A stretch of DNA of 64,000 nt from Halomonas sp. UBA3074 (GCF_002366715.1 NZ_DFBS01000012.1:62001-126000), one strand, 5' to 3'. Shown: positions 17,153-26,059, numbered from the stretch's first letter. Translations and numbers: made by a program. Notes: generated from the sequence alone by a model not told the origin.

Positions 17153-17404
17153 TTATTGGACGTTTTCCGGTGCAGTTTGCCACTGCGCCGGTGTAAACGT
17201 TTTGATACTAATGGCGTGCAGCGCGCCAGAGGCGATCTCATCGCTAAGAGCAGCGTAAACAAGCTGTTGACGTTTGACCGGAGAGAGACCTTCAAAGGCA
17301 TCACCAACCGCAATCACCTGAAAGTTACAGCCTTCACCCTGGATATGGAACTGGCATCCGTCGATACGGGATTCAAGCAGTGCTTTTACCTCGTTGGGTT
17401 GCAT
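17153..17404 (-). CDS. ibaG: BolA family protein IbaG
   Basis: IbaG (YrbA) is a small BolA-like protein that works with monothiol glutaredoxin in iron-sulfur handling and acid stress. The 83-residue product starts MQPNEVKALLESRI and has the BolA signature, with the invariant FxGLSxVxRQQLVYxAL appearing as FEGLSPVKRQQLVYAAL (about residues 37-53). The C-terminal HAISIKTFTPAQW is also typical. It sits between mlaB and murA, as in E. coli. Confidence 0.95.
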   Translation of the reverse strand: MQPNEVKALLESRIDGCQFHIQGEGCNFQVIAVGDAFEGLSPVKRQQLVYAALSDEIASGALHAISIKTFTPAQWQTAPENVQ

Positions 17405-17497
17405 GGCGCAAAAAACTCCTTTGGGGTCGTCGTGACTAATAAGCGTAATAGGGCCGACATAATAAAGAAAAGCAGCGCGCTTGGCGATGGCGCCGCC

Positions 17498-17836
17498 TTA
17501 AACAGCCAAGGTCGCTGACGGCTGGTCGATCAGTGCATCAAGCTCGGCTAATGAGGCGAGTCGGCGTAAAGGGGCTGAAAAATGAATAGCCTGAACCTGG
17601 ATACCGCGCTCCCTGCACGTGCGAAGCCACTCAAAGAGTACGCTAATCGCCGCGCTACTGGCTTTTTCCACCTGGCTAAAATCCAAGGTCAGTAGGGTTA
17701 GCTCGGTGTGTTTTAGCCATGTAACGCCGCTGGCGGCCAAATCGGCCGCCAGGGTGATATCCACATCACCCACTATTTGTAACTGGGCGTCTTCAGCCTC
17801 AACGGTAACACCGGGGCGAGAAAACAGCACCGTCAC
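17498..17836 (-). CDS. mlaB: STAS-domain protein MlaB
   Basis: MlaB is the cytoplasmic STAS subunit of the MlaFEDB transporter and is needed for ATPase assembly and activity. The 112-residue product has the weakly conserved STAS fold: DVDITLAADLAASG, LTLLTLDFSQVEKASSAAISVLFEWLRT (the strand, Ser-containing loop and helix), then IHFSAPLRRLASLAELDAL. Identification rests on this and on position directly after mlaC, which it overlaps by 4 nt. Confidence 0.9.
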   Translation of the reverse strand: MTVLFSRPGVTVEAEDAQLQIVGDVDITLAADLAASGVTWLKHTELTLLTLDFSQVEKASSAAISVLFEWLRTCRERGIQVQAIHFSAPLRRLASLAELDALIDQPSATLAV

Positions 17837-18489
17837 GCATCGCCCCCTTGTTCGAGCTCTTCAACGCCTACTTCAGGGGACCAGCCATCAATAACCGCAT
17901 CATAATCGCGGTTGTTATCGCGCATGGCCTGGTCGAATTGGTTACGGAACGTCAGGCCCAGATTGATACCGTTGACGATCACATTGACCACGCGCCACTC
18001 ACCGTCTGATAACCGCAGACTATAGCTTACCGGGTAGACTTGCCCGTTACTCGCCACCACTTCCATGGCAACGCTGGCTTGATCTTCGTAGCGCTGTGCC
18101 TGCTGGGCATCCAGTACGCGCAGCTCAGCATAATCAAACGTCACCAAACCGCGGGTATAAGTATCAATCAGGGTTTGGCGAAACACATCGGCAAAGCGAC
18201 TGCGCTGTTCTGGCGTCGCATTGCGGAAATAGTTACCCATCACGCTGGCGCCGATATAACGAAAGTCTGCAACCTGATCTAGATTACTATCCACCAGCGC
18301 CTCAAGCTCACCCAAATTGTTGGCGTAATACTCTTTGCGCCCTTCAAGGTCTGCCATGAGCGATTCGACATTGTCGCGAACCATGTCTTCCGGTGACTGC
18401 GACTGCGCCACTGCATGCAGCGGCATTACCAGCGCCACCAATGCCATCAAAAGCCAACGACCTAGCATCAGATTTACTCCCTTCATCAT
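17833..18489 (-). CDS. mlaC: Periplasmic phospholipid-binding protein MlaC
   Basis: MlaC shuttles phospholipids between the outer-membrane MlaA complex and the inner-membrane MlaFEDB complex. I choose ATG 18489, six nt after a GGGAG ribosome binding site. The 218-residue product has a signal peptide (cleavage likely near HAVAQ) and the MlaC/Tol-Ttg2 domain, with FRYIGASVMGNYFRNATPEQRSRFADVFRQTL and YSLRLSDGEWRVVNVIVNGINLGLTFRNQF. The binding pocket is hydrophobic in known structures. Confidence 0.95.
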   Translation of the reverse strand: MMKGVNLMLGRWLLMALVALVMPLHAVAQSQSPEDMVRDNVESLMADLEGRKEYYANNLGELEALVDSNLDQVADFRYIGASVMGNYFRNATPEQRSRFADVFRQTLIDTYTRGLVTFDYAELRVLDAQQAQRYEDQASVAMEVVASNGQVYPVSYSLRLSDGEWRVVNVIVNGINLGLTFRNQFDQAMRDNNRDYDAVIDGWSPEVGVEELEQGGDA

Positions 18490-18540
18490 CGTTATCTCCC
18501 TACCCATTATCTTTACAGGGTGAATACTTCGTTTTCAGCG

Positions 18541-19005
18541 TTAGTTGCTTGCCATATTGGACACAAATTGCTGGATAAGTTCTTCTAGCACCAAGGCCGA
18601 CTGGGTATCGCGAATCGTATCGCCATCTTCCAGCATCTCCGGGTCTCCGCCCACACTTAAACCGATGTACTGCTCGCCTAACAGACCCGCCGTGAGAATA
18701 GAGGCAATTGAGTCTCTTGAAAGCTGACCTTCAAGCTCACTATCAAGACTCAACACCACGCGCGCATCGTACCACTCCGTGTCTAGCTCAATCGCTTCTA
18801 CCCGCCCCACCGTCACGCCGGCCATGGTGACCCGGGCACGAGGCTTTAAACCACCGATGTTGGCAAAATTGGCCTCCAGCTGAAACGACTGGGCGGGCGC
18901 AGAGAGCGTGAGTCCGCTAACACGCAAGCCGAGGAATACCAGCCCCAAGATGCCAGCGATCATAAACAGACCAACACCGAACTCCATGGTTTTACTGCGT
19001 TTCAT
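18541..19005 (-). CDS. mlaD: MCE-domain substrate-binding protein MlaD
   Basis: MlaD forms the hexameric MCE ring on the periplasmic face of the Mla lipid transporter. I start at ATG 19005 (MKRSKTMEFGVGLFMIAGIL) rather than 19035, which overlaps the mlaE stop. The 154-residue product has one N-terminal membrane helix and the MCE core: ANIGGLKPRARVTMAGVTVGRVEAIEL (about residues 39-65) and SIASILTAGLLGEQYIGLSVGGDPE. The short hydrophobic C-terminal helix that lines the central pore is present (ALVLEELIQQFVSNM). Confidence 0.96.
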   Translation of the reverse strand: MKRSKTMEFGVGLFMIAGILGLVFLGLRVSGLTLSAPAQSFQLEANFANIGGLKPRARVTMAGVTVGRVEAIELDTEWYDARVVLSLDSELEGQLSRDSIASILTAGLLGEQYIGLSVGGDPEMLEDGDTIRDTQSALVLEELIQQFVSNMASN

Positions 19006-19021
19006 GAACCTGCTCCACCCA

Positions 19022-19822
19022 TTAAAGGCCGCCAAACATGACGGCAGTCAACATAAAATCAAGCCCCAGAACTGCAAGCGACGAATACACCACCGTCCGC
19101 GTCGTAGCACGCGATATTCCTTCCGACGTTGGCACCAAATCATAGCCTTGAAAAACGGCAATCCAGGTCACCACCAGCGCAAACACGGCGCTTTTGATCA
19201 TGCCGTTACCCACATCGTTGATGAACGCCACGTTGGCCTGCATGTTGCTCCAGTAGGAGCCCTCAAACACACCCAGCCACTCGACGCCCACCAAATAGCC
19301 ACCCCAGATACCCACCACGCTGAATCCCACCGTTAGCAGGGGAAGCGATACGAACCCTGCCCAAAGCCTTGGAGCCACCACGCGGCGCAACGGATCAACA
19401 CCGATCATTTCCATGCTAGTCAGCTGCTCAGTGGCTTTCATCAGGCCGATTTCAGCGGTTAATGCCGAGCCCGCACGCCCCGCAAACAGCAGCGCGGCCA
19501 CGACCGGCGCCAGCTCGCGCAACAGCGAAAGCGCCACCATCTGCCCAAGCGCCTGCTCAGCGCCGAAATCGACCAGTATGGTATAACCCTGAAGTGCCAG
19601 CACCATACCGATAAACAGCCCAGACACCAGCACGATGGCGAGAGAAAGCACACCCACAAAGTGCATCTGTTGCAGCCACAACCGCCAGCCTTCCCGGGAA
19701 GGCACGCCAATGGCAGATTGAAAAAGAAATATGCCTGCTCGGCCTAATGCTTCCAGCAAATCGCACCCTCGACGCCCCAGTCGGGTAATGCGCGCGGTGC
19801 CGTTAGAAAATTTTGACTGCAT
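19022..19822 (-). CDS. mlaE: Lipid transport permease MlaE
   Basis: MlaE is the membrane subunit of the Mla phospholipid transporter. The 266-residue product has several hydrophobic helices and the Mla-permease signatures FIGMVLALQGYTILVDFGAEQALGQMVALSLLRELAPVVAALLFAGRAGSALTAEIG (key RELAPV and GRAGSALTAE motifs at about 105-135). LMKATEQLTSMEMIGVDPLRRVVAPRLWAG follows. GGCAGGG lies just before the ATG, next to an 11-bp duplication in the short mlaF-mlaE gap. Confidence 0.96.
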   Translation of the reverse strand: MQSKFSNGTARITRLGRRGCDLLEALGRAGIFLFQSAIGVPSREGWRLWLQQMHFVGVLSLAIVLVSGLFIGMVLALQGYTILVDFGAEQALGQMVALSLLRELAPVVAALLFAGRAGSALTAEIGLMKATEQLTSMEMIGVDPLRRVVAPRLWAGFVSLPLLTVGFSVVGIWGGYLVGVEWLGVFEGSYWSNMQANVAFINDVGNGMIKSAVFALVVTWIAVFQGYDLVPTSEGISRATTRTVVYSSLAVLGLDFMLTAVMFGGL

Positions 19823-19831
19823 GTGTCCCTG

Positions 19832-19853
19832 CCCTGTATTGACCCTGCATTGA
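19832..19853. repeat. 11-bp tandem duplication between mlaF and mlaE
   Basis: CCCTGTATTGA (19832-19842) and CCCTGCATTGA (19843-19853) are adjacent and differ at one base. On the minus strand they place AGGG segments 11 nt apart ahead of the mlaE start. Confidence 0.8.
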
Positions 19854-19858
19854 AGCCA

Positions 19859-20680
19859 TTAGCCTGTCTTTGTCATCGGTGGCTCGCCCAAAATATCGCG
19901 ATAAAACGCCTCGGCGGGATAGTGAAAGGGGACCGGGCCATCGGGCTCACCATGGATAAACTGGCTGACCCGTGGATCCTGGTTAGTGTCTAGCGTTTGC
20001 GGCGTACCGTGGGCGACCACCTGACCGTCAGCGATCAAATAGAGGTAGTCGGCAATACTCAGGGTCTCCTTGATATCATGAGAGACCACCACGGAGGTCA
20101 ACTGCAACGCTTGATTGAGGCGCTTGATCAACTGCACCAACACGCCCATTGAAATCGGATCCTGGCCTACGAAAGGTTCGTCGTACAAAATCAGCTCCGG
20201 GTCTAGCGCCACCGCACGGGCCAACGCGACCCGACGTGCCATGCCCCCCGAAAGTTCCGCAGGCGTCAAAAGGCGCGCCCCACGCAGCCCAACCGCCTGC
20301 AACTTCAACAGCACCAGGTCGCGCACCATTGCATTGGGCAAATCGGTATGTACGCGCAGCGGAAAAGCCACATTTTCAAATACATCTAAATCAGAAAACA
20401 GCGCCCCACTCTGGAACAGCATTCCCATCCGCTTGCGCAGGGCAAATAACGCCTTTCGGGAAAGCTGATGAACATCCTGCCCATCGATTACGATTCGACC
20501 ACGCTCGGGGGTCAACTGCCCCCCAATGAGCTTAAGCAAGGTGGTTTTACCGGTACCGCTCGGCCCCATGATGGCAGTTACCTTACCGCGTGGAATCGTC
20601 ATATTAACGCCGCGGAAAATCTCGTGCTCACCCCGCGAAAAATAGAGGTCTTCAATTTCAATAAAAGGCGCATCGGTCAT
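19859..20680 (-). CDS. mlaF: ATP-binding protein MlaF
   Basis: MlaF is the ABC ATPase that powers the Mla transporter. The 273-residue product has Walker A GPSGTGKT (residues 39-46), the Q-loop MLFQSGALFSDLDVFENVAFPL, signature motif LSGGMARRVALARA, Walker B LILYDEPFVGQDP and the switch histidine in VVVSHDIKE. The C-terminal extension after about residue 240 (FHYPAEAFYRDILGEP) fits the MlaF tail that contacts the neighbouring subunit in known structures. It is the first gene of mlaFEDCB-ibaG-murA-hisGD on this strand. Confidence 0.97.
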   Translation of the reverse strand: MTDAPFIEIEDLYFSRGEHEIFRGVNMTIPRGKVTAIMGPSGTGKTTLLKLIGGQLTPERGRIVIDGQDVHQLSRKALFALRKRMGMLFQSGALFSDLDVFENVAFPLRVHTDLPNAMVRDLVLLKLQAVGLRGARLLTPAELSGGMARRVALARAVALDPELILYDEPFVGQDPISMGVLVQLIKRLNQALQLTSVVVSHDIKETLSIADYLYLIADGQVVAHGTPQTLDTNQDPRVSQFIHGEPDGPVPFHYPAEAFYRDILGEPPMTKTG

Positions 20681-20984
20681 GGATCAATTGACTCTTAACG
20701 GGGTGCAGCTTGGGCTAACCATCATACCCTATCTTGCTGCTACCGCGGTTATAAAACAGTGTTTCTAAAACATTATCAAACATTGTACTATAACGCTACA
20801 AAGCATTATGGAACGCTAAAGCATCGCAACGGGTCAGCAGGCGAAAGCGAATAAATAGCCAGTCGTTGGCCGAGGCAGGTAAGCATCGCGGCCCAAGCCC
20901 CCAATTACTGCCTATTCGCGGTAGCAAAATGTTATTCTTGGCGGTTATCACTTTTTATTTGTTCATTGATTAAGAGAAAACGCT
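20681..20984. promoter_or_regulatory. Divergent intergenic region between mlaF and kdsD
   Basis: This 304-bp gap has no gene. On the plus strand TGTTATTCT (20930-20938) is a possible extended -10 for kdsD, about 45 nt from its ATG. An AT-rich part (about 20760-20830) holds loosely repeated AACGCTA and AAAGCAT segments. I found no clear mlaF promoter. Confidence 0.4.
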
Positions 20985-21971
20985 ATGCGCCAGCCACTTG
21001 CCTCACCCAGCCTACTACGCGAAAGCGCGCTGCGTACGCTGCAAATTGAGCAGGCAGCGATTGGCGGGCTGCAAGCCAAGTTAGATGAAAGCTTCGACCG
21101 CGCCTGCGAGCTCATCCTGGCTTGCCAAGGCCGAGTGGTCGTCACCGGCATGGGCAAATCAGGACATATCGCCGGCAAGCTAGCGGCCACCCTTGCCAGC
21201 ACCGGCACCCCGGCTTTTTTTGTTCACCCCGGCGAAGCTAGCCATGGTGATCTGGGCATGATTACGCGCGCCGATGTGGTCTTGGCACTGTCAAACTCGG
21301 GTGAAACCACTGAGGTCACCGCGCTTTTACCGCTGCTTAAACGCCTGGGCACACCGCTTGTCAGCATGACAGGGCGCCCCACTTCCACGCTTGCCACCCA
21401 TGCCGATGCGCACTTGAACAGCGGCGTCGAGCGTGAAGCATGCCCGCTCGACCTGGCCCCAACCAGCTCTACCACGGCCGCCCTTGCGCTTGGCGATGCC
21501 CTGGCCGTCGCGTTGCTGGAAGCGCGCGGTTTTACCGCTGAAGATTTCGCGCTTTCTCATCCTGGCGGCAGCCTGGGCAAACGCTTGCTGCTACGCGTAA
21601 GAGACCTGATGCATGACGGCGCGCGCCTGCCACAAGTGCCACTGGGCAGCCCGCTGCGCGATGCGCTATTGGAAATTACCCGGCAAGGTCTAGGCTTTAC
21701 GTGTGTGGTAGACAATGATGGCCGCCTCGCCGGGGTCTACACCGACGGAGACCTGCGGCGCACGCTGGACCAGTTCGATAATCTACGCGAAATTTGCGTT
21801 GACGATGTCATGACGCGCCCTGGCAAGCGCATCGGCCCCGACGTGCTGGCAGCGGAGGCGGTACGCATTATGGAGGAGAGCCGCATTACGGCGCTGGCGG
21901 TAGTCGATGAGCAACAGCGCCCTATTGGGGCACTCCATATGCATGACTTGCTCACCAGCGGCGTCATTTAA
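20985..21971 (+). CDS. kdsD: D-arabinose 5-phosphate isomerase
   Basis: KdsD interconverts ribulose 5-phosphate and arabinose 5-phosphate, the first step towards Kdo for LPS. The 328-residue product has an N-terminal SIS domain (GRVVVTGMGKSGHIAGKLAATLASTGTPAFFVHPGEASHGDLGMI at about 46-90, then LALSNSGETTEV) and two CBS domains (about 210-328, with FTCVVDNDGRLAGVYTDGDLRR). The length matches the family. In E. coli yrbG precedes kdsD; here it does not. Confidence 0.97.
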   Translation: MRQPLASPSLLRESALRTLQIEQAAIGGLQAKLDESFDRACELILACQGRVVVTGMGKSGHIAGKLAATLASTGTPAFFVHPGEASHGDLGMITRADVVLALSNSGETTEVTALLPLLKRLGTPLVSMTGRPTSTLATHADAHLNSGVEREACPLDLAPTSSTTAALALGDALAVALLEARGFTAEDFALSHPGGSLGKRLLLRVRDLMHDGARLPQVPLGSPLRDALLEITRQGLGFTCVVDNDGRLAGVYTDGDLRRTLDQFDNLREICVDDVMTRPGKRIGPDVLAAEAVRIMEESRITALAVVDEQQRPIGALHMHDLLTSGVI

Positions 21972-22020
21972 ACCAGCAGCGTTTATCATCCACTTGACCC
22001 ATTAATATAACGGAGGCTCT

Positions 22021-22563
22021 ATGACCCTACCTGTCGCGCTACTTGATCGACTCCGCCGTGTGCGCCTACTGGCGCTGGACGTTGACGGCGTCCTCACCGA
22101 TGGTCGCCTCTATTTCCAGGCCGACGGCATCGAAATCAAAGCCTTTCATACGCAAGATGGTCATGGCCTGAAACTACTCAAGCGCGTGGGTATCCATGTT
22201 GCGCTGGTGACCGGCCGCGACTCCCCCATGGTTAGCCAGCGTGCGGCTTCGCTTGGCATTGATCTGGTGCACCAAGGTTGCGAAGACAAGCTCGCTACGT
22301 TGCGCGGGCTTTGCCAGCGTCTCGATATTGAGTTGGAGCAAGTTGCCTACTGCGGTGACGATCTACCGGACTTGGCGTCCATCAAGCGTTGCGGCATCGG
22401 CATCACCGTTCCCAATGCGCCAGATTACATGCACACCCACGCCGACTGGATCACCGACCGCCTAGGCGGGCACGGCGCAGTGCGTGAAATTTGTGACACG
22501 CTGCTAGAGTCGCAAGGGCACTGGGGCTCAGTGCTGGATACTTACCTGCACGGCCGCACGTAA
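22021..22563 (+). CDS. kdsC: 3-deoxy-D-manno-octulosonate 8-phosphate phosphatase
   Basis: KdsC dephosphorylates Kdo 8-phosphate to Kdo. It is a HAD-family phosphatase without a cap domain. The 180-residue product has motif I LDVDGVLTDG with Asp20 and Asp22, motif II VTGRDS, and motif IV YCGDDLPDLASIKRCG. GGAGG lies just before the ATG. The stop shares bases with the lptC start (TAATG), so the two are coupled. Confidence 0.97.
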   Translation: MTLPVALLDRLRRVRLLALDVDGVLTDGRLYFQADGIEIKAFHTQDGHGLKLLKRVGIHVALVTGRDSPMVSQRAASLGIDLVHQGCEDKLATLRGLCQRLDIELEQVAYCGDDLPDLASIKRCGIGITVPNAPDYMHTHADWITDRLGGHGAVREICDTLLESQGHWGSVLDTYLHGRT

Positions 22564-23132
22564 TGACTAAACGGTTTAAAACACGCGTCTGGCTAGCCGG
22601 GCTGGTAATGGCGTTGGGCGCCTTGCTGGTTTGGCTCGACCCGCGTGGGCCCCAAGACATGACTATCGACCCCGAAGCGCAGGCTCAAGAACCAGGCCAC
22701 GTGTTGGAAAACGCTGAGATAACCCTATTCGGCGATAATGGCAAAATATTACAGGCGCTTAAAACACCGCGCCTGATCCATACGCCGCAACAAAGCGAAA
22801 CCTGGACGGAAGAACCCGAAGCCATTTTATACGACAGCGAAAACCGCCAATGGCTGGCCAGCGCCGATGTTGGCACCCTTAACACGACCACCCAGGCCTT
22901 GCTGTTGTCAGGATCAGCCCGCCTGATCGCACCGGATGAGGGTTGGCAGTTAGATACTGAATTATTGCACTATGACGGACTAAACCAACATGCGTGGAGC
23001 GAAACACCGGTGCTGCTGCAACAGCCGCCCCAGCAAATGAGCGCGTCGCGGATGGATGCTTGGCTTAACGAAAGCCAAGTTCGCCTAACGGATAATGTAC
23101 GTGGCTCGCACCCTCCGGCCACGCAACGCTAA
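22563..23132 (+). CDS. lptC: LPS export protein LptC
   Basis: LptC is a bitopic inner-membrane protein that passes LPS from LptB2FG to LptA. The 189-residue product has an N-terminal membrane helix (about residues 9-22) and a periplasmic beta-jellyroll domain, with ITLFGDNGKILQALKTPRLIHTPQQ and LNESQVRLTDNVRG-type repeats. The sequence is poorly conserved, so the call rests on this fold pattern and its place between kdsC and lptA. Confidence 0.92.
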   Translation: MTKRFKTRVWLAGLVMALGALLVWLDPRGPQDMTIDPEAQAQEPGHVLENAEITLFGDNGKILQALKTPRLIHTPQQSETWTEEPEAILYDSENRQWLASADVGTLNTTTQALLLSGSARLIAPDEGWQLDTELLHYDGLNQHAWSETPVLLQQPPQQMSASRMDAWLNESQVRLTDNVRGSHPPATQR

Positions 23133-23143
23133 CAGGATTCGCC

Positions 23144-23635
23144 ATGAAAACACTGCTATCTACTGCCCTATTTGCCTTAGCGCTGCCGCTCTCGGCCCTG
23201 GCCCAAAACAGTCAGGCCCCGGTGGAAGTCGAAGCCGATCGTTTAGATCTTGATCAACGCGCGGGTACCGCTGTCTACACCGGCGATGTCAACATCCGTC
23301 AAGGTGAAATGCAGTTACGAGGCGATCGTGTAGAGATCGAACGCAATGAGGCAGGTGAGCTCTCCCGCGCCACCTCGACCGGTGAACGCGCCTACTTGCG
23401 CCATCAGGTCGAAGGGCAAGAAGGTCCTACGGAAGGCTGGGCAAGGCGCATTATTTATCATGTCGCCGAGCGTCGGGTCGAGCTGATAGACCAAGCCGAA
23501 TTGATCCAACAAGCAGATACCTTTACTGGCGGTCGCCTTGAATATTTCATTGACCGCGAAGTGATTCAAGCGCGCTCTGACGTAGACGGCAGCGAACCCC
23601 AGCGTATCCGCATGACGCTTCAGCCCGAACAATAG
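23144..23635 (+). CDS. lptA: LPS export periplasmic bridge protein LptA
   Basis: LptA forms the periplasmic bridge that carries LPS to the outer membrane. The 163-residue product has a signal peptide (cleavage near ALAQN) and an OstA-type beta-jellyroll: VEVEADRLDLDQRAGTAVYTGDVNIRQGEMQLRGDRVEI (about residues 27-65), then a matching second half. It lies 11 nt after lptC and 11 nt before lptB. Confidence 0.96.
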   Translation: MKTLLSTALFALALPLSALAQNSQAPVEVEADRLDLDQRAGTAVYTGDVNIRQGEMQLRGDRVEIERNEAGELSRATSTGERAYLRHQVEGQEGPTEGWARRIIYHVAERRVELIDQAELIQQADTFTGGRLEYFIDREVIQARSDVDGSEPQRIRMTLQPEQ

Positions 23636-23646
23636 GGAGCCACGCT

Positions 23647-24396
23647 TTGGCAACTACAGAAACTGCGCCCATCAAAACCTTGTATGCCCACCACTTGGCC
23701 AAAAGCTATAAACGTCGCCGAGTGGTCAAAGACATTAATTTAGAGATTTCCCAAGGCAGCGTGGTTGGCTTGCTCGGCCCCAATGGCGCGGGCAAAACCA
23801 CCTCGTTTTATATGATCGTGGGGCTGGTAAAATCCGATGCAGGCGAAGTGGGCATCGACGAGGTAGACCTCACCCGCGCTCCCATGCATGAGCGTGCAGC
23901 GGCGGGGATTGGCTACCTGCCACAAGAGGCGTCGATTTTCCGTAAATTATCGGTCGCCGATAATATTATGGCGATACTTGAAACGCGCAAAGAGCTTAAC
24001 CGCAGCGATCGCGAGCAGCGCCTGGAGGCACTGTTAGAAGACTTCCATATCACGCATATTCGCGACAACCTGGGCATGAGCCTTTCAGGCGGCGAACGCA
24101 GGCGAGTAGAAATTGCTCGTTCACTAGCCACGGAACCCGCCTTTATATTATTGGATGAGCCGTTTGCTGGCGTTGACCCCATTTCGGTCGGCGAGATCAA
24201 AACCATCATCCGGGCGCTTAAGCAGCGTCATATTGGCGTACTTATCACTGACCACAACGTGCGCGAAACGCTCGACATCTGCGATATCGCCTACATCGTG
24301 GGCGATGGGCAGATCATCGCCAGCGGCTCAACCGAATCGATTCTGACTAACCAAAAAGTGAGAGACGTTTATTTAGGCGCTGATTTTCGCCTCTGA
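23647..24396 (+). CDS. lptB: LPS export ATP-binding protein LptB
   Basis: LptB is the ABC ATPase of the LPS exporter. The start is TTG 23647, with TAGGGAG about 7 nt upstream; no ATG is placed to replace it without cutting the domain. The 249-residue product has Walker A GPNGAGKT (residues 44-51), the signature LSGGERRRVEIARSLA, Walker B FILLDEPFAGVDP and the switch region LITDHNVRETLDICDIAYIV. The C-terminal VRDVYLGADFRL is typical of LptB. Confidence 0.97.
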   Translation: MATTETAPIKTLYAHHLAKSYKRRRVVKDINLEISQGSVVGLLGPNGAGKTTSFYMIVGLVKSDAGEVGIDEVDLTRAPMHERAAAGIGYLPQEASIFRKLSVADNIMAILETRKELNRSDREQRLEALLEDFHITHIRDNLGMSLSGGERRRVEIARSLATEPAFILLDEPFAGVDPISVGEIKTIIRALKQRHIGVLITDHNVRETLDICDIAYIVGDGQIIASGSTESILTNQKVRDVYLGADFRL

Positions 24397-24472
24397 GTTG
24401 ATTACCTCCTCTCAATGTTAGCCGCTAAATTTTTTGCCTCTACATCGTGCTCCACAACAACTTTACTACCAA

Positions 24473-24488
24473 TGGCATGCTTATTGCA
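24473..24488 (+). promoter_or_regulatory. Near-consensus sigma-54 promoter upstream of rpoN
   Basis: TGGCATGCTTATTGCA matches the sigma-54 pattern TGGCACGnnnnTTGCW at all but one fixed position, with the GG and GC elements exactly 12 bp apart. A start about 12 nt downstream, near 24499, would leave a 50-nt leader before the rpoN ATG. The motif is seen; self-regulation of rpoN is inference. Confidence 0.55.
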
Positions 24489-24548
24489 CTTGCGCCCAGG
24501 CCCTACTCACACTAGGGTGGAGCATTCTGATTAACGAGTGGTTCTCAG

Positions 24549-25961
24549 ATGGTCATGAAAGCTTCTCTCCAACTGCGTATCGGCACACAGCTAACCATGA
24601 CGCCTCAGCTGCAGCAGGCGATTGCCCTGCTACAGCTTTCAACGCTGGACCTCCGTCAAGAAATTCAGCAGGCCCTGGATGCCAACCCCCTGCTGGAACA
24701 AGAAGATGAATTTAGCGAGCAGGCCGTCAGCGAGCCTAAAGAGGAAGAGTGGTCAGAGAGTATTCCCACCGAATTATCGGTCGATAGCGACTGGTCTGAC
24801 ACTTATCAAGACGTCGGCACTCATAGCGGCAGCAGTGAAGGCCCTGACTTCGAGCGTCAGGCGGCGGGGCAGAGCCTTCATGGGCACTTGTTGTGGCAAC
24901 TTGCGATGACCGATTTTGGTGCCAGAGAGCAGTTGGTGGCGGAAAGCTTAATCGATGCCCTTGATGCCAATGGCTACTTAACCCAGCCGCTGAATGACAT
25001 CCGTGAAGGGCTTCGCGATCAGGGAATCGAAGGACTCAGCCAGCGTGAAGTAGAAACCATTCTACTTAAACTCCAGCAGTTCGAGCCCACGGGAATATTT
25101 GCCCGCGACTTGCGGGAATGCTTAATGCTGCAGTTGGCTGCCCTGCCCGATGATACGCCGCTTCTAGTGCCCGCTCGTCGTCTCGTGCGCCAGTTTCTGG
25201 AAGCGCTGGGTAAAGATGACATGCGGCTGCTAAAACGCCGCCTGGGGCTCGATGACGATCAGCTGGCGGATGTCATTTTGCTCATCCGCAGTCTTGATCC
25301 CCGACCCGGCAGCGCTTACGGCGACACCGACGACAGCTACGTCACGCCGGATCTCGTCGTACGCCATGATCATGAAGGCTGGCATTTAGAGCTTAATCCC
25401 GAGGCCCTGCCAAGACTGCGCATTCAGCCCGATTACGCCAGCTTGATCAAACGGGCAGACAAAAGCCAAGACAACCAGTTTTTGAAAGAGCACCTGCAAG
25501 AAGCTCGCTGGCTGATCAAAAGCCTGTCCAGCCGCAACGACACCCTGCTGCGGGTTGGCCGCGAAATCGTCACACGACAAATTGGCTTTTTGGAACATGG
25601 CGAAGAAGCCATGAAACCACTTATCTTGGCCGATATCGCCGAAGCCGTCGAAATGCATGAATCGACGATTTCCCGAGTGACCACACAGAAATTTATTCAT
25701 ACGCCTCGCGGCGTTTTTGAGCTCAAGTACTTCTTCTCAAGCCAAGTCAGTGGTCAGGACGGTGACAGCCACTCAAGCACTGCGATTCGCGCCCGACTTA
25801 AGAAGCTGATTCAAGAGGAACCGCCCGGCAAGCCGCTTTCTGATAGCCGTTTAGTTACGCTATTGGGCGAGGGGGGGATTCAGGTAGCCCGCCGTACGGT
25901 GGCAAAATATCGCGAAGCTATGGGCATCCCTTCTTCCAGTGAACGCCGCCGCTTACGCTAG
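24549..25961 (+). CDS. rpoN: RNA polymerase sigma-54 factor
   Basis: RpoN is the alternative sigma factor that recognises -24/-12 promoters and needs AAA+ activators. The 470-residue product has the Gln- and Leu-rich activator region I (SLQLRIGTQLTMTPQLQQAIALLQLS), an acidic region II (about 55-100), the core-binding domain, and the RpoN box ARRTVAKYRE at residues 447-456. The start may be ATG 24549 or ATG 24555; neither has a strong ribosome binding site. It sits between lptB and hpf, as in most gammaproteobacteria. Confidence 0.97.
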   Translation: MVMKASLQLRIGTQLTMTPQLQQAIALLQLSTLDLRQEIQQALDANPLLEQEDEFSEQAVSEPKEEEWSESIPTELSVDSDWSDTYQDVGTHSGSSEGPDFERQAAGQSLHGHLLWQLAMTDFGAREQLVAESLIDALDANGYLTQPLNDIREGLRDQGIEGLSQREVETILLKLQQFEPTGIFARDLRECLMLQLAALPDDTPLLVPARRLVRQFLEALGKDDMRLLKRRLGLDDDQLADVILLIRSLDPRPGSAYGDTDDSYVTPDLVVRHDHEGWHLELNPEALPRLRIQPDYASLIKRADKSQDNQFLKEHLQEARWLIKSLSSRNDTLLRVGREIVTRQIGFLEHGEEAMKPLILADIAEAVEMHESTISRVTTQKFIHTPRGVFELKYFFSSQVSGQDGDSHSSTAIRARLKKLIQEEPPGKPLSDSRLVTLLGEGGIQVARRTVAKYREAMGIPSSSERRRLR

Positions 25962-26059
25962 TGCTCGCAGCGTTTAAGGGGAAACTCTCGACAAGGGCTT
26001 TGCAATGCGGCAAAAAGGGTTACAATCGAAGTACAGTCCGATGGATAAGGAGTACGTCA

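Noticed and set aside
16964..17518. 184-residue open frame on the plus strand across murA and ibaG
   Set aside because: Antisense to two well-supported genes; no recognisable domain.
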